Shown here: positions 46,074 through 56,111 of the stretch, piece after piece
Layout of the letters: every line of letters begins with the position of its first letter
Position numbering within the stretch: position 1 is the stretch's first letter
NCBI RefSeq assembly: GCF_019703855.1
Contig: NZ_AP024086.1
Location: 434,001 to 498,000, forward strand
DNA: 64,000 nt
Origin: Desulfomarina profundi
GTDB taxonomy: Bacteria > Desulfobacterota > Desulfobulbia > Desulfobulbales > Desulfocapsaceae
Direction: 5' to 3'
Program-made: the position numbers and the translations under genes
Notes under the pieces: generated by a model
Database searches by the model: none
Seen by the model: only the letters and a program-made list of their open reading frames with translations
What the model was told of the DNA's origin: nothing

Positions 46074-48113
46074 CTAACTATCTGGTGTCAGAAGTCTGAC
46101 AATACCTGCATGATTATTTTTCCTGGCATGATCAATGGCTCTTCGCCCCTGTTTATCCCTCATCCCGGAATCTGCTCCAGCTTCGAGAAGCAGGGAAACC
46201 ACTTCTTTATGTCCTTTGGCTGCTGCGGCCATAAGAGGTGTCATACCGGCACGTTTCGTATCATTACTGACAAACTTAAAGTTCAGTTCTGCACCGGCCT
46301 GCAAAAATACCTTTACCATTTTCCTGTCTCCTTGCCAGGCCGCTCCCAACAGAGGACTCACGCCATAAACTGGTTGGTTGACATCAGCTCCAGCAGCAAT
46401 CAGTGCAGGGACGATTTGCAGATTCATTTTCATGAGAGCCCTGAAGAGTATTGTCTCATCTTTTTTATTTTTCGTATTGGGATTGACACCATACCGGAGA
46501 AGGAGTCTGGCATAATCGTTCTCTTTTTTTTCAATTGCTTTAAAGAGATCGACTTCCATGGATTTTTTTACAGTTTCGACCGGATTGCTATTCTGCAAGA
46601 TTTCAATAAATAGCTTTATATCAGTAATCCTTCTATTGTATTTTTCTTTTCTCCAATCAATATGGTCTCGTGTAACTGGTTTTTCATTTTCCAGTATTTT
46701 TCTGGATGTTTTTTCCTCTTTTTGCAGCCTGGGAATTTCTTTATCCGCTTTACGTTTTGCCAGCGTCAACGCTGTTTGGTTACTGGCATTTTTTGCCGCC
46801 ACATCGGCACCCGCGAGAATCAGTATCCGGGCTACCGAAAGATCAAGATCAGCAGCGGCTCGCATCAGGGCAGTGCTGCCAGCTGAAAGAGGAAAATCCC
46901 ATTCCAGTTTTTCCGCCGGAATCTCTGCCGTTGTTTTGCTCTTAATCTCAGCATCTGCATTGAGCAACATACAGAGACTAGAAATGTCCTTGAGACTGGA
47001 AATGTCCACGCTTCTTTGCCAGAATACAGGAGTACTTCCCACTGAATCTTTATGGTTAATTTCAGCACCTGACTCAATCAACAATCGCGTGCTTTGAGGT
47101 GCGGAATAAAATATTGCCGTTTGGCCAAACTTATTCTCTACATTTACATCGGTACCTGCCTGAATGAGTTCAGCCACCGCTTCCCACGGATGAGCCCCGT
47201 CAGCTGAGCTCTGATTCCCCGAGATTCCAGCCAGATAAAACAATGGCGTATCGCCCTGATGATTTGTTGCATTGACGTTTGCTCCAGCATTGATCAATAA
47301 ACGGGCATCTTCTTTTTTTTCAGCAAAAAACAGAGCTGTTTCACCCCAGGCATTGGTGGCATTAATGTCAGCACCCGCTTCCAGCAGCATTCGAACTATT
47401 TTAAACTCCTGTTGCGCAGCAGCAATGATGAGTGGGGTAGCACCGCTCGACGGGTCTTGATATTCTGTTTGTTTACTTTTTGAACTCATTTTGGTATTAA
47501 CATCAGCCCCGGAATGCAATAAAAGCTTAATAAGTTCAATTTCTTTATTGTAAACGGCTAAAGGCAAGGCGGTATCTATTGCTTCTTGATTCGCTCCTGC
47601 CTTGATAAGCTCACGAACAATCTCTTTCTGGTCATGAGGCGCAGCAGGTAATGTGACCGCATGGACGAGAGGGTACTTGTCATTCTCAAACCAGATTTTA
47701 TTGACATCTGCGCCGTTTCGCAGAGCCTGCCGGACCTGCTCAACCGAAGAACCAGTATTCGTGTCGTTGAGTTTTGCTGCCTTGATTGCCTGATACAACT
47801 GGCGATCAAGCTTGTACTGCTCATGCGGAATAGACACTGTCATGTCAATGGAAGGGGTCCCACTTATCATTTTAGCGATAATACGCTGACTGTTTTGCCC
47901 GGTGCCATAAACCCAGGCTTTTCCCGCTTCAAATATTTCACCATCAAGATCCAGGACAATCAGTACAGGATCACCTCTATCGGGAGTCTTTTTGGTGGAC
48001 ATCTCAATGAAAATCATATCCCCTTTAATGCCAGTTATCTTGCCAGTCAGCTCTGCTGCTTCAACACAACAGACGAAAAACAACAAAAACAATAATACAC
48101 TGAAATATTTCAT
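46074..48113 (-). CDS. Exported ankyrin-repeat protein
   Basis: 679 residues with a signal peptide (MKYFSVLLFLLFFVCCVEAAE), a small beta domain (about 22-95: GKITGIKGDMIFIEM, resembling the FlgT_C-type barrel) and then about eleven ankyrin repeats to the end (for example TPLIIAAAQQEFKIVRMLLEAGADIN, TPLMAAAAKGHKEVVSLLLEAGAD), split by a charged helix near 460-510. It probably acts as a periplasmic protein-protein scaffold. AAAGGAAAAA precedes the ATG; 58 bp from the PASTA-protein stop. Confidence 0.85.
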   Translation of the reverse strand: MKYFSVLLFLLFFVCCVEAAELTGKITGIKGDMIFIEMSTKKTPDRGDPVLIVLDLDGEIFEAGKAWVYGTGQNSQRIIAKMISGTPSIDMTVSIPHEQYKLDRQLYQAIKAAKLNDTNTGSSVEQVRQALRNGADVNKIWFENDKYPLVHAVTLPAAPHDQKEIVRELIKAGANQEAIDTALPLAVYNKEIELIKLLLHSGADVNTKMSSKSKQTEYQDPSSGATPLIIAAAQQEFKIVRMLLEAGADINATNAWGETALFFAEKKEDARLLINAGANVNATNHQGDTPLFYLAGISGNQSSADGAHPWEAVAELIQAGTDVNVENKFGQTAIFYSAPQSTRLLIESGAEINHKDSVGSTPVFWQRSVDISSLKDISSLCMLLNADAEIKSKTTAEIPAEKLEWDFPLSAGSTALMRAAADLDLSVARILILAGADVAAKNASNQTALTLAKRKADKEIPRLQKEEKTSRKILENEKPVTRDHIDWRKEKYNRRITDIKLFIEILQNSNPVETVKKSMEVDLFKAIEKKENDYARLLLRYGVNPNTKNKKDETILFRALMKMNLQIVPALIAAGADVNQPVYGVSPLLGAAWQGDRKMVKVFLQAGAELNFKFVSNDTKRAGMTPLMAAAAKGHKEVVSLLLEAGADSGMRDKQGRRAIDHARKNNHAGIVRLLTPDS

Positions 48114-48171
48114 TTTTTCCTTTTTTTAAACGACAATTCAAGGTAACACAAAGACTATGCTCCTTCTTATT

Positions 48172-51100
48172 TCACCGTTGGGAGTTATACTCACGTAACC
48201 TCCGCTGGTAGTCACGCCAGGCCTTTTGGTACTCTGCATCAGTCAGACATGGACCCGGAGCAGACCCCAGGATCCCCCCAGGACATTGATCCGGAGGTGT
48301 CGGCATATTTCTGTCAACCTCTATATCACCGTTGTATACTATAGTCCTTCCGTTCGGTAGGGTCAGTACGATCTGTGAACCAGTACCTGTTCCCGTACCA
48401 GACCCCGTTCTGCTCCGCCATTGCCCTTTCTGTGCCGCCAATATTTCGTTTTTATTACAACCTGTTATAGTGGCACTGGTTAAAAATACCAGCTGTTGCC
48501 ACTGCTTCATGCCTTTTACGACCGAGTTATTTAACTGGTTGAGATATTGCTGACATTCCCGCTGCCGATTGGCCTCTTCCTGTTTTTTCCGTCGACGTCG
48601 TTCTTCTTCTCTCCGGCGCTCTTTTTTTGCCACCTCCTGCCGGCGCTGCCTTCTGAGGTGTGCAAGTTTATCTTTGGGCATGCAATAGGGGGCTATAGTT
48701 GAATCATAACCACACCCACTTGCACATACACAACGGGCATTTTTTCTGGACTCGTCATAATAGGGTTTTTCACAGTAAGAACAATTCAGAGCAGTGAGTG
48801 CCCTGTCGCGTTCAGTAACACAACGTCTCAAGGAACTATCCCATGTCCCATCATCACAATAACAAAGCGCTTTTTCACGATTTTCACTCCATTCTGCGTG
48901 TGTTCCAGTGAGGCAATTTTTTTCGGCTACCTGAATTTCTTTTTTCAAACGACAACCATTCCCAGCATTGTTTCGTTCATAATTACCGGTACAGCCACAA
49001 TAATATTTCTGTTTCCTCTGATCCCAGAGAGGAGAGCTGCCAGGCAAGTCAGAACAGTCCGGCAGAGACTGTTCGTAAACAACAATCTCTATTACTTTTC
49101 CGGCTTTAACCGTAGAACCGGCCTCGGGTATCTGTGACTCAACAGTACCTGCCAAGCTCCTGTCCTTTGTCGGTTTATTTTTAACGATATCCAGCTTCAA
49201 GCCAATGGAGGCAAGTTGATCCCGTGCCTGTTTGCCCGTGTATCCTTTCACGTCCGGTACCCTGAGTGTCCTGACATATGGACCAAAAACGTTAACAAGG
49301 ACTGTTGCGTTGGCTTTCAGGCGCGTACCTGAAGGCGGATCAAGAGATCTGATTCTACCTGTCTGATTTGAAGAGGCAGCCTTCACCATATTTATCTTTG
49401 GTATTAACCCGATTTTCCTTATTCTTTTTATGACATCTTTTGCTCTATATCCTTTAAATTCAGGAACTTTTTTTGTGTTAACAAAAGGCGTATGGAGTAC
49501 TATCGTTATAGTAGCCCCCCGTTTGACTGTTGCACCGACACCAGGAGTGGTCTTTTCTACCTTCAAGGATTCCTTTTCACTGGATGCCGGAGTTCCAAGA
49601 CTCACCTTTGTTTTCAATCCGAGACCGTTTAATTTTGTTTCAGCTTGTTTTTTACTCATACCGGTGACATCGGGAATACTGGTAATTTTCTTTTTGGGGC
49701 TTTTTTTACAATGGTCTAAACCAGTTCCATTGAGTTGTGCCAACACGTATTCTTCAAGTTTACAGAGATTGATGGAATCAAGTGAATGCCGGTGGGCCCA
49801 GACATGAACTTCCGGCATTGAGCTCACAGGATTATCCGGACTATTATTGAGTGTGATGATCCCGCCGTTGGCAGCGGTTCCATACTTGCGACCCCATTTA
49901 TCAAAACGTAACCGGGCTCCGTCTGCATTTTCGAGAGGTTTTGCCCTCTGGAGCCATTTTTTGATAAGCACAGCGGTATCTGGCTGATGTGGATCAACAG
50001 CAGTTGATACAATTGGTTTTTTCTGTCTTTTACCTTCAAGCTCTGACCGCTTTGTCGGAAGTTTTTTTTCCGATGTATGCCTGACTTCTGTGTCTCTTGC
50101 TGTTCCCCTGCCATTAATTTTTCCTGTCGTATCTGCCACCTGAATGGTGTTCAAGGCTGGTTCATCAAACGCAGATGCTCTCGTACTTTCGATAACGGCT
50201 ATCGACTTTGGCACACCGTTTATCTGCAGGGTATAGGTCAATGACATCCCGTTTATTGAGAACTGTATTCGGTTTTCTTTTAAATGATCCGGTGTTTTCA
50301 GCAGTCTGTTATCATACTCAACAGTAAATTTTGTTTCTCTGAATTCCTTGAAGAGTTTCCCGTCACTTGTATACTCTGCTGTATAACTGAATGCCGGGTC
50401 ATTATAAAAGACGGAATCTCTATCGGTGGCATCTCCTGTAAACCTGATATCGGTAGTGAGAGAGACTCTCTCATCCAACGTCAGCCCAACCGGATCATAA
50501 ACATTATCCTCAGCTGTTATGACTCTTGAATTCGGATCATTTTGTGTTTCATGCCCTTTGAGCCCTAATTCCTGACATGATGGCATATGCAATGGCTTTC
50601 CCTTAGCTATTGCCTCAAGATCACCGGTACTGCTGATAAATCTCAAGCCAGGCGGCCACCGGTCATAGGATTTATTTTCTTCACATTGGTATTTCTCAGA
50701 ATCATAGCGGGTACGAAGATCAAATTTGAAATGAATCGACTTACCAACAGTGATTTCCGTTGGACAGTCTATACAGCGCAGTTGAGTCACTTTTTTATAA
50801 GCGGGAGTGAAGTCTTTTATAGTGTATCCCAGTTGGCCGGGAATATGTTCTATTTGTCTGGTCTTCTTCACGCTCGAATAAGGTTTATCATGAACCTCAA
50901 CTTCAGTAAGAACATACACGTATTTTCCTGTTTTTGTGCGGGCAGTTTTTTTCGGGTCAACAGGCAAAACATGTTTTTTCTGTTTTTCAAGTTGAAGTAA
51001 TAACTCAGGTGTTGTGTTCGAGAATTGCCCATTTTTGGAATGTAATGTAAATTCGAGTGGTTGAGGTGAGTGTTTTCCGGTTTTTCTTTTGATATCAAAG

Positions 51101-51402
51101 GTAACTTCAGCTCGTATCTTTTTACCAGCCCCAATCCTAGCTATATGCTCAGGTCGAATATTTACATTCGTTACAAATGAAGGGATTTTTTTTCTCCTGA
51201 TGGAGACATCCAGAACAGGTTCATGACTATCATTAACAATTTCAAGATAAACTCTGTTGCCAACGGTGCCTCCCTTAACCAGTTGGGCAGATTGTGAAAA
51301 TGCATTGACAGCAAAAAATATTGCACCCATCAGAAGAAAACATGTTGCTATCTTGAGGACTTTATCTGTTAAACATTTTTTCATAATTGGCTGTTGGCTC
51401 AT
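48172..51402 (-). CDS. Large exported protein with three PASTA domains and a Cys-rich, coiled-coil C-terminus
   Basis: 1076 residues. Signal/anchor about 10-36, a beta-rich N-terminal part (about 40-400; VYLEIVNDSHEPVLDVSIRR, DUF11-like), a charged linker, three PASTA domains (about 568-635, 643-710, 715-783: IPDVTGMSKKQAETKL, VPEFKGYRAKDVIKRI, VPDVKGYTGKQARDQL), a Cys-rich block (about 785-930, with many CxC and CxxC pairs), a basic/acidic coiled coil (RRREEERRRRKKQEE, about 940-970), and a Gly/Thr tail. PASTA domains usually bind peptidoglycan fragments; here there is no kinase or transpeptidase domain, so it is probably a wall-binding structural protein. GGGA precedes ATG 51402. Confidence 0.8.
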   Translation of the reverse strand: MSQQPIMKKCLTDKVLKIATCFLLMGAIFFAVNAFSQSAQLVKGGTVGNRVYLEIVNDSHEPVLDVSIRRKKIPSFVTNVNIRPEHIARIGAGKKIRAEVTFDIKRKTGKHSPQPLEFTLHSKNGQFSNTTPELLLQLEKQKKHVLPVDPKKTARTKTGKYVYVLTEVEVHDKPYSSVKKTRQIEHIPGQLGYTIKDFTPAYKKVTQLRCIDCPTEITVGKSIHFKFDLRTRYDSEKYQCEENKSYDRWPPGLRFISSTGDLEAIAKGKPLHMPSCQELGLKGHETQNDPNSRVITAEDNVYDPVGLTLDERVSLTTDIRFTGDATDRDSVFYNDPAFSYTAEYTSDGKLFKEFRETKFTVEYDNRLLKTPDHLKENRIQFSINGMSLTYTLQINGVPKSIAVIESTRASAFDEPALNTIQVADTTGKINGRGTARDTEVRHTSEKKLPTKRSELEGKRQKKPIVSTAVDPHQPDTAVLIKKWLQRAKPLENADGARLRFDKWGRKYGTAANGGIITLNNSPDNPVSSMPEVHVWAHRHSLDSINLCKLEEYVLAQLNGTGLDHCKKSPKKKITSIPDVTGMSKKQAETKLNGLGLKTKVSLGTPASSEKESLKVEKTTPGVGATVKRGATITIVLHTPFVNTKKVPEFKGYRAKDVIKRIRKIGLIPKINMVKAASSNQTGRIRSLDPPSGTRLKANATVLVNVFGPYVRTLRVPDVKGYTGKQARDQLASIGLKLDIVKNKPTKDRSLAGTVESQIPEAGSTVKAGKVIEIVVYEQSLPDCSDLPGSSPLWDQRKQKYYCGCTGNYERNNAGNGCRLKKEIQVAEKNCLTGTHAEWSENREKALCYCDDGTWDSSLRRCVTERDRALTALNCSYCEKPYYDESRKNARCVCASGCGYDSTIAPYCMPKDKLAHLRRQRRQEVAKKERRREEERRRRKKQEEANRQRECQQYLNQLNNSVVKGMKQWQQLVFLTSATITGCNKNEILAAQKGQWRSRTGSGTGTGTGSQIVLTLPNGRTIVYNGDIEVDRNMPTPPDQCPGGILGSAPGPCLTDAEYQKAWRDYQRRLREYNSQR

Positions 51403-51477
51403 GTAACATCCCTGTCTACAACCTGTTTATCTGGAAAAATACTTTTAGGCAGACAAAATTGACCGGTTCCTTAACAT

Positions 51478-53337
51478 TTAATATTTTCGCAATCTCTGAT
51501 TCGTTTGTAAAAGAGACTTGTATTTGACCCTCTGTTTGACCACTGGAACACGTATTGCTACATTAATATCCTTACACTGCCCAACAGCTTTTTCCTCCGG
51601 CGTTGTACAGTCACTCTCCGGAGCATCTAATCGCCTGACTTTCATCTGCAGACGAATTTCATAGACACCTGGCTTTTCCAGTCGTTTCAGACTGTAGGGT
51701 CGTACCGAATCCCCAGTTTCATCGGAAATACTGCCCAGCCTGATAATCTTGGGAGTATCAAAATCAAAAAGACTGTGTTCACCGTACGCTCCTTTTCTCA
51801 CCATCCTAGCCGGCCAATCCTGGTCAATATTGCCCCGTAAGTCCCAAAGCCCAAGTGTTCCAGATTTTGACCAGTTCGCTGTTGATACTTTATGGATAGT
51901 GAGGGCAAAGTAACTCACATAGTAGTCCCTCCACAGTCTTCGCTGCTTGTCCCAATAAGCTCGAGTAACACGTTCGTTCCTTCCGGGAGTCTTCAAAGCA
52001 ACTCCCTGGATCACCTCCAGATCAAAATCTACACTGAGTGGTGTTTTGGTGAGATATGGAGCTATTTGTCCCGGATTTCTATTATCACTTTCTGCGACGT
52101 GCAAACCGCCATCCTTTGCATTGTCAAGACGCCAACCCATAAGCATGGAATCTTCCCATCCGGAAACGATTTTATGGTTAACAATATATTCATACCACCA
52201 ATCATCCCGAACAATTTTGTTAAACGTATAATTCAGTTCCCCCCCTGGAACCGATCTGACGTCATTGCCACGCTGTCTCCTTTCTTCTGCACGTCGAGTT
52301 CTGACGATAAAGCGAGGCACAATAATATCCCAGTCAAGAACTTCCACTTTCACCTCATCACAATCATCCCTGCTGTTACACAATCGAATTTTCCCTCCGA
52401 CAGTCGGACCAATAGGAATCCCTCCACTACTGCTCGCACCCGGCAAACGTGAGTATTTTTTGATCTTGTCAAAATTCAAATTCAATACAATCGATTCTGC
52501 TTTTGGAGTAACCCGATAACCAGAGTTCGTTTTGATTAAATCCGCGTTATCGGCAGAAAGATCGATATATTTTTTTGAGGAAGGTGGCAGATCAACAAAA
52601 ATGACCTGGCTTCCGGTGTGAGAGCCCCTCTGTATGGAAAGGCGCAACTCCGTCGGATCTGCGAAATTAGTAACATGCTGAATCACATCACCATCAGACA
52701 GTTCACGTCCATCTCCCGACAGGTTTGTCAAGACCAGGCGCTGCTGGGCATTGGACGTAAAAAAACCATTTTTTTCTGCTGCTGTAACGAGTCGATGCCA
52801 TCTGTTCCGAGTCAATTCAATCGCCCGATCCCGTGACAATGGAAAATAGAATTTTACAGTGAGTCCCAGTTGTGTCCCATCTATCAGCTGTTTGTATTTA
52901 ATCAGCGTAGCCTTTCTCCCGGTTTTTTTGTTTTTGATCACCTTGTAATACATGTTACCGCCCACGAGAGGATCTTTGCCGATATAGGCCTGTTGCCATT
53001 TTTGGGGAACAATCATTTCATCAAGATTGCGGTAGGGTCGATTAAAAGCAATGACGGATTGCCATTTATATTTTGTCTGTTTTCCACCTATCCGCAAAAT
53101 CGGTGTTTCACTGAAACAGTAGGTGTCAGGTTTTTTCTTTTTCCCGCAATACTGGATGGAAGCCATTAAATTCTTGCCGGGCGGTGTGTCATCAGAGGCA
53201 CCAAGAGTGGCCATAATGATTTTGCCCACCTGATAATCACGTTTTGAGTAGGCTTGGGCCGGCGAGTTTAAAAATGGTGAACACAGGTATGCGGTAACCA
53301 GTATTGCCGTCAGCAGGATATGATTTAGACTCTTCAC
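51478..53337 (-). CDS. Exported protein paralogous to the upstream 813-residue protein
   Basis: 619 residues with signal peptide (MKSLNHILLTAILVTAYLC...AQA). It shares with the next gene the order GDV..HV.NFA.P, WDIIV.RF.V, F.LTIHKVS, VYEIRLQM and V.VAIRVPVV, so the two arose by duplication. Mature protein is beta-rich, with Lys/Arg-rich segments and no catalytic motif that I know. 63 bp after its paralogue's stop. Unknown function, envelope-located. Confidence 0.72.
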   Translation of the reverse strand: MKSLNHILLTAILVTAYLCSPFLNSPAQAYSKRDYQVGKIIMATLGASDDTPPGKNLMASIQYCGKKKKPDTYCFSETPILRIGGKQTKYKWQSVIAFNRPYRNLDEMIVPQKWQQAYIGKDPLVGGNMYYKVIKNKKTGRKATLIKYKQLIDGTQLGLTVKFYFPLSRDRAIELTRNRWHRLVTAAEKNGFFTSNAQQRLVLTNLSGDGRELSDGDVIQHVTNFADPTELRLSIQRGSHTGSQVIFVDLPPSSKKYIDLSADNADLIKTNSGYRVTPKAESIVLNLNFDKIKKYSRLPGASSSGGIPIGPTVGGKIRLCNSRDDCDEVKVEVLDWDIIVPRFIVRTRRAEERRQRGNDVRSVPGGELNYTFNKIVRDDWWYEYIVNHKIVSGWEDSMLMGWRLDNAKDGGLHVAESDNRNPGQIAPYLTKTPLSVDFDLEVIQGVALKTPGRNERVTRAYWDKQRRLWRDYYVSYFALTIHKVSTANWSKSGTLGLWDLRGNIDQDWPARMVRKGAYGEHSLFDFDTPKIIRLGSISDETGDSVRPYSLKRLEKPGVYEIRLQMKVRRLDAPESDCTTPEEKAVGQCKDINVAIRVPVVKQRVKYKSLLQTNQRLRKY

Positions 53338-53400
53338 CGTTCCCCTTTTTTGCGCTAAGTTGTCAATTTTTTGTTATTTGTCCACGGAGAAAGAAAACAA

Positions 53401-55842
53401 TTATAATCGTCGTTGTCCAGTCCTCTGCAGGACTTTCATATCAAAACCCACTGGTACCACCTGAAAACGGATGGCCACATCAACCGATTTTTTAGCTCTT
53501 TCTCCGTTTTCATCCTCAAGGTCTCCGCCGGACAGGGTCATCTGAAGTCGTATTTCATAAACCCCGACTTCACGTATGGTTACAGTTATAATGTGAGGCG
53601 TTGATTCAGTCCTGAGCATTCCAGAAGCACTGTCAAGTCCGACAAGAGGGAAATAATCAAACAGGTTATTTGACTCCCGTGCGGCGATAACCAGGCCTGT
53701 ACTATCGTTATCATTGATTCTTCTGTCGCTGGCTTGATTCCGCAGGTTAAAACAGGTTGAATAGTCGTTTTTCGTTTTCAGGTATTTCTTTTTACTACAA
53801 TCATTGTTTAATTTATGGACAGAAAGAACAAAATCATCAACTTCTATCAAACGCCATATCTTTTTTAACGTATCCAGGGTTACCTGATCATTTTCATAGA
53901 AAAGAGCATCCCCTTCACCATCCTCGAAGCCCTCTTCAGGCTCAGTATCTGTCACTTCAGTTTCCCCGGCAGGGTTTAAAGGAGGCAGTATCTGAGGGTG
54001 TTGGTATATTTCCAGGCCAAGCTCGATCTGTAATTTGCTGTTGACAAGAAAGACAGGGATTTCTCTACCATCTTCTTCCGTCGGATCAGCGGCGAGGGCA
54101 AAACTTCTATTCACTGGATTTCGTGTCGCGTTTTCATCCGGCTCATAAGGCCCCCATCCCATAATCACTTGTTCTGTCTCTTTGAAAACAGCGCTCTTTT
54201 TCCTTCCCTGCGGCCGCGTCCTGGCCAGGGTGTGGATTTTGTTCCACTCATCGAGGCGAGAACCGAGTTTTTTCACGTAATTATTGAAACGATAGTCTTC
54301 TGGATTTGGCTTTTTGCCAGCTCGGGTCCAGTTCTTCCGCAACCCTTCATAGCCGGATCCCTTGACAAGAAAACGAGTTACAATAATATCCCATTCCGGA
54401 GCAATCTGATCATAAAACATGGTTCTACTGTTCCCGCTCTGCACCGTAATCGGCACCAGCAGCAGTTCATCTTGCCCTCGAGAGGAATATTTCTGCAACT
54501 CTCTTTGTGAGTAAGAAATTAAATAATTAAGAGTATCTTTATTCCCTGTTATCTTGAACCCATCTGCAGTTTTTCGTGAATATGTTCCATGGCCACTCTG
54601 AATAGTGAGCAGAGACCTGTATTTTTTCCCAACCTTTACTCTGGCCTCGTAGTTTCCATTAACTTTTTGTGCCCCTTTGAGAGTTACTGGCAAAGAAACA
54701 GGATGGGCAAAATTCACCTGATGGTAAAAAACATCTCCGTCGCTGACATCTCTGACGGCTCCCAATCTGTTCCCAACGATGATTTGCAGTGGTTCCTGCC
54801 CCTCAGGTGTTATTTCCTTTTGTGAATCTTTCTTTGCCGGATCGCGATAGGGTCTTCCCTCAAATTCTTCCAGAACCAACCTGGCAGCAATTTCCATTAT
54901 GTGATCAATTACTGTCTCATCGATAACCGGGATCTCTTTCCTGCCAACATTGTTAAGATCTTGGCGATCACTTGAAATATGAATGCCGATTGGTGGAACT
55001 TTCGGCAGTTTGTCATATTGAAAAAAAGCATCGATTTTTTCTGAACCGTGGTAATTGATCAGTTTCTGGATAACAGGGATGAATGCACCCCGGAAAATAG
55101 CAGGCAGACTTTTTCCTTTATCATGCCTTTTTTCTACCAGTGGGAAGGGATAACGACCTTTCAATTCAGCAGCAACAACGGGAAATTTGCCTTTATAGTT
55201 GACGGAAAACAATCTGCCTCCAATTCCTGCGTACTGTTTTTTCTGCAGATGCCCGGACAGGGTAAAAGGATAGGACACTCTGGTAAGCCTGCTATTCTGC
55301 AGAACAACGGCATACCCTTTATGTTGTCCATTATCCTTGTATGCAGCAGCCGTTTTTTCGACGGAATCCTGTTGAAAATATTTATCCAGATCTTCACCCG
55401 TCATTAAACGTATCCGAATTTTATTCACCCGATGTGACCTTGAAATAGAACCGCTGTCCGTCCAATGACCCTTTTTCGCATTTTTATCCGTGAGAAGAAA
55501 TTTTTTTACCGGGTTGGGCAGGTTAATATTTACTGTTGGGTAACCATACCTGAATCCCCAACCATAGGGATTCCCTGGGATATATGAACCAATCGGGAAA
55601 AAGTTGCGTTCCTGGAGTTTGCTGGATAAACGTTGGGCTATTCTTGCCAGAGCTTTTTCCACATCAAAAGACTCAGCATGTTGCTTTGTTGTCACATGGA
55701 CCACGATATCATCAAAACGGCGACCTGCAATCTCTGTAGACTGGGCAGACGTTCTGGCAATACAGAACAAACTGGTAAAAAAAATCAGGAAACAAAAAAA
55801 AGGCAGCAAAAAGCAATAACTGTATTTTGGATATATCGTCAT
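53401..55842 (-). CDS. Exported protein, paralogue of the 619-residue protein
   Basis: Start chosen at ATG 55842 (MTIYPKYSYCFLLPFFCFLIFF), which has GGGGAA just upstream; the frame runs back to 55875. 813 residues, signal peptide ending near ARTSAQ, then an N-terminal region absent from the paralogue (about 40-300, FPIGSYIPGNPYGWGFRYGYP) and the shared C-terminal architecture (GDVFYHQVNFAHP, WDIIVTRFLVKG, VLSVHKLN, GVYEIRLQM, VDVAIRFQV). An acidic stretch (EEGFEDGEGDA) interrupts the middle. I know no family for it. Confidence 0.7.
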   Translation of the reverse strand: MTIYPKYSYCFLLPFFCFLIFFTSLFCIARTSAQSTEIAGRRFDDIVVHVTTKQHAESFDVEKALARIAQRLSSKLQERNFFPIGSYIPGNPYGWGFRYGYPTVNINLPNPVKKFLLTDKNAKKGHWTDSGSISRSHRVNKIRIRLMTGEDLDKYFQQDSVEKTAAAYKDNGQHKGYAVVLQNSRLTRVSYPFTLSGHLQKKQYAGIGGRLFSVNYKGKFPVVAAELKGRYPFPLVEKRHDKGKSLPAIFRGAFIPVIQKLINYHGSEKIDAFFQYDKLPKVPPIGIHISSDRQDLNNVGRKEIPVIDETVIDHIMEIAARLVLEEFEGRPYRDPAKKDSQKEITPEGQEPLQIIVGNRLGAVRDVSDGDVFYHQVNFAHPVSLPVTLKGAQKVNGNYEARVKVGKKYRSLLTIQSGHGTYSRKTADGFKITGNKDTLNYLISYSQRELQKYSSRGQDELLLVPITVQSGNSRTMFYDQIAPEWDIIVTRFLVKGSGYEGLRKNWTRAGKKPNPEDYRFNNYVKKLGSRLDEWNKIHTLARTRPQGRKKSAVFKETEQVIMGWGPYEPDENATRNPVNRSFALAADPTEEDGREIPVFLVNSKLQIELGLEIYQHPQILPPLNPAGETEVTDTEPEEGFEDGEGDALFYENDQVTLDTLKKIWRLIEVDDFVLSVHKLNNDCSKKKYLKTKNDYSTCFNLRNQASDRRINDNDSTGLVIAARESNNLFDYFPLVGLDSASGMLRTESTPHIITVTIREVGVYEIRLQMTLSGGDLEDENGERAKKSVDVAIRFQVVPVGFDMKVLQRTGQRRL

Positions 55843-56073
55843 GGATTCCCCATTTTCCAACCTTGCATATGACATGAGTTGTTCTTTTTTAAGTCATTTA
55901 TATCCACGAAATCAGTAAGATATCTGCTTTCACGGATTTTAACAAAATAAAGAAACTGGTATCACAAGTAGATGTAGTTGTATTAAGAACCTAATAAAAA
56001 CTCAAAAAATAGCTAGAAAAACGCTTGACATAGAAAATTATTACCACATAGCAGTAGTTTGGTCGAGTTATCA

Positions 56074-56110
56074 GTTCAGCAGCACCCCTGAAAATAACTT
56101 TTCAGAATCG
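56074..56110. repeat. 37-bp dispersed repeat, copy B
   Basis: Partner of 44799-44837. Located in the 270-bp gap between the 813-residue gene and the small secreted protein, a gap otherwise AT-rich with no clear promoter. Confidence 0.5.
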
Positions 56111-56111
56111 T

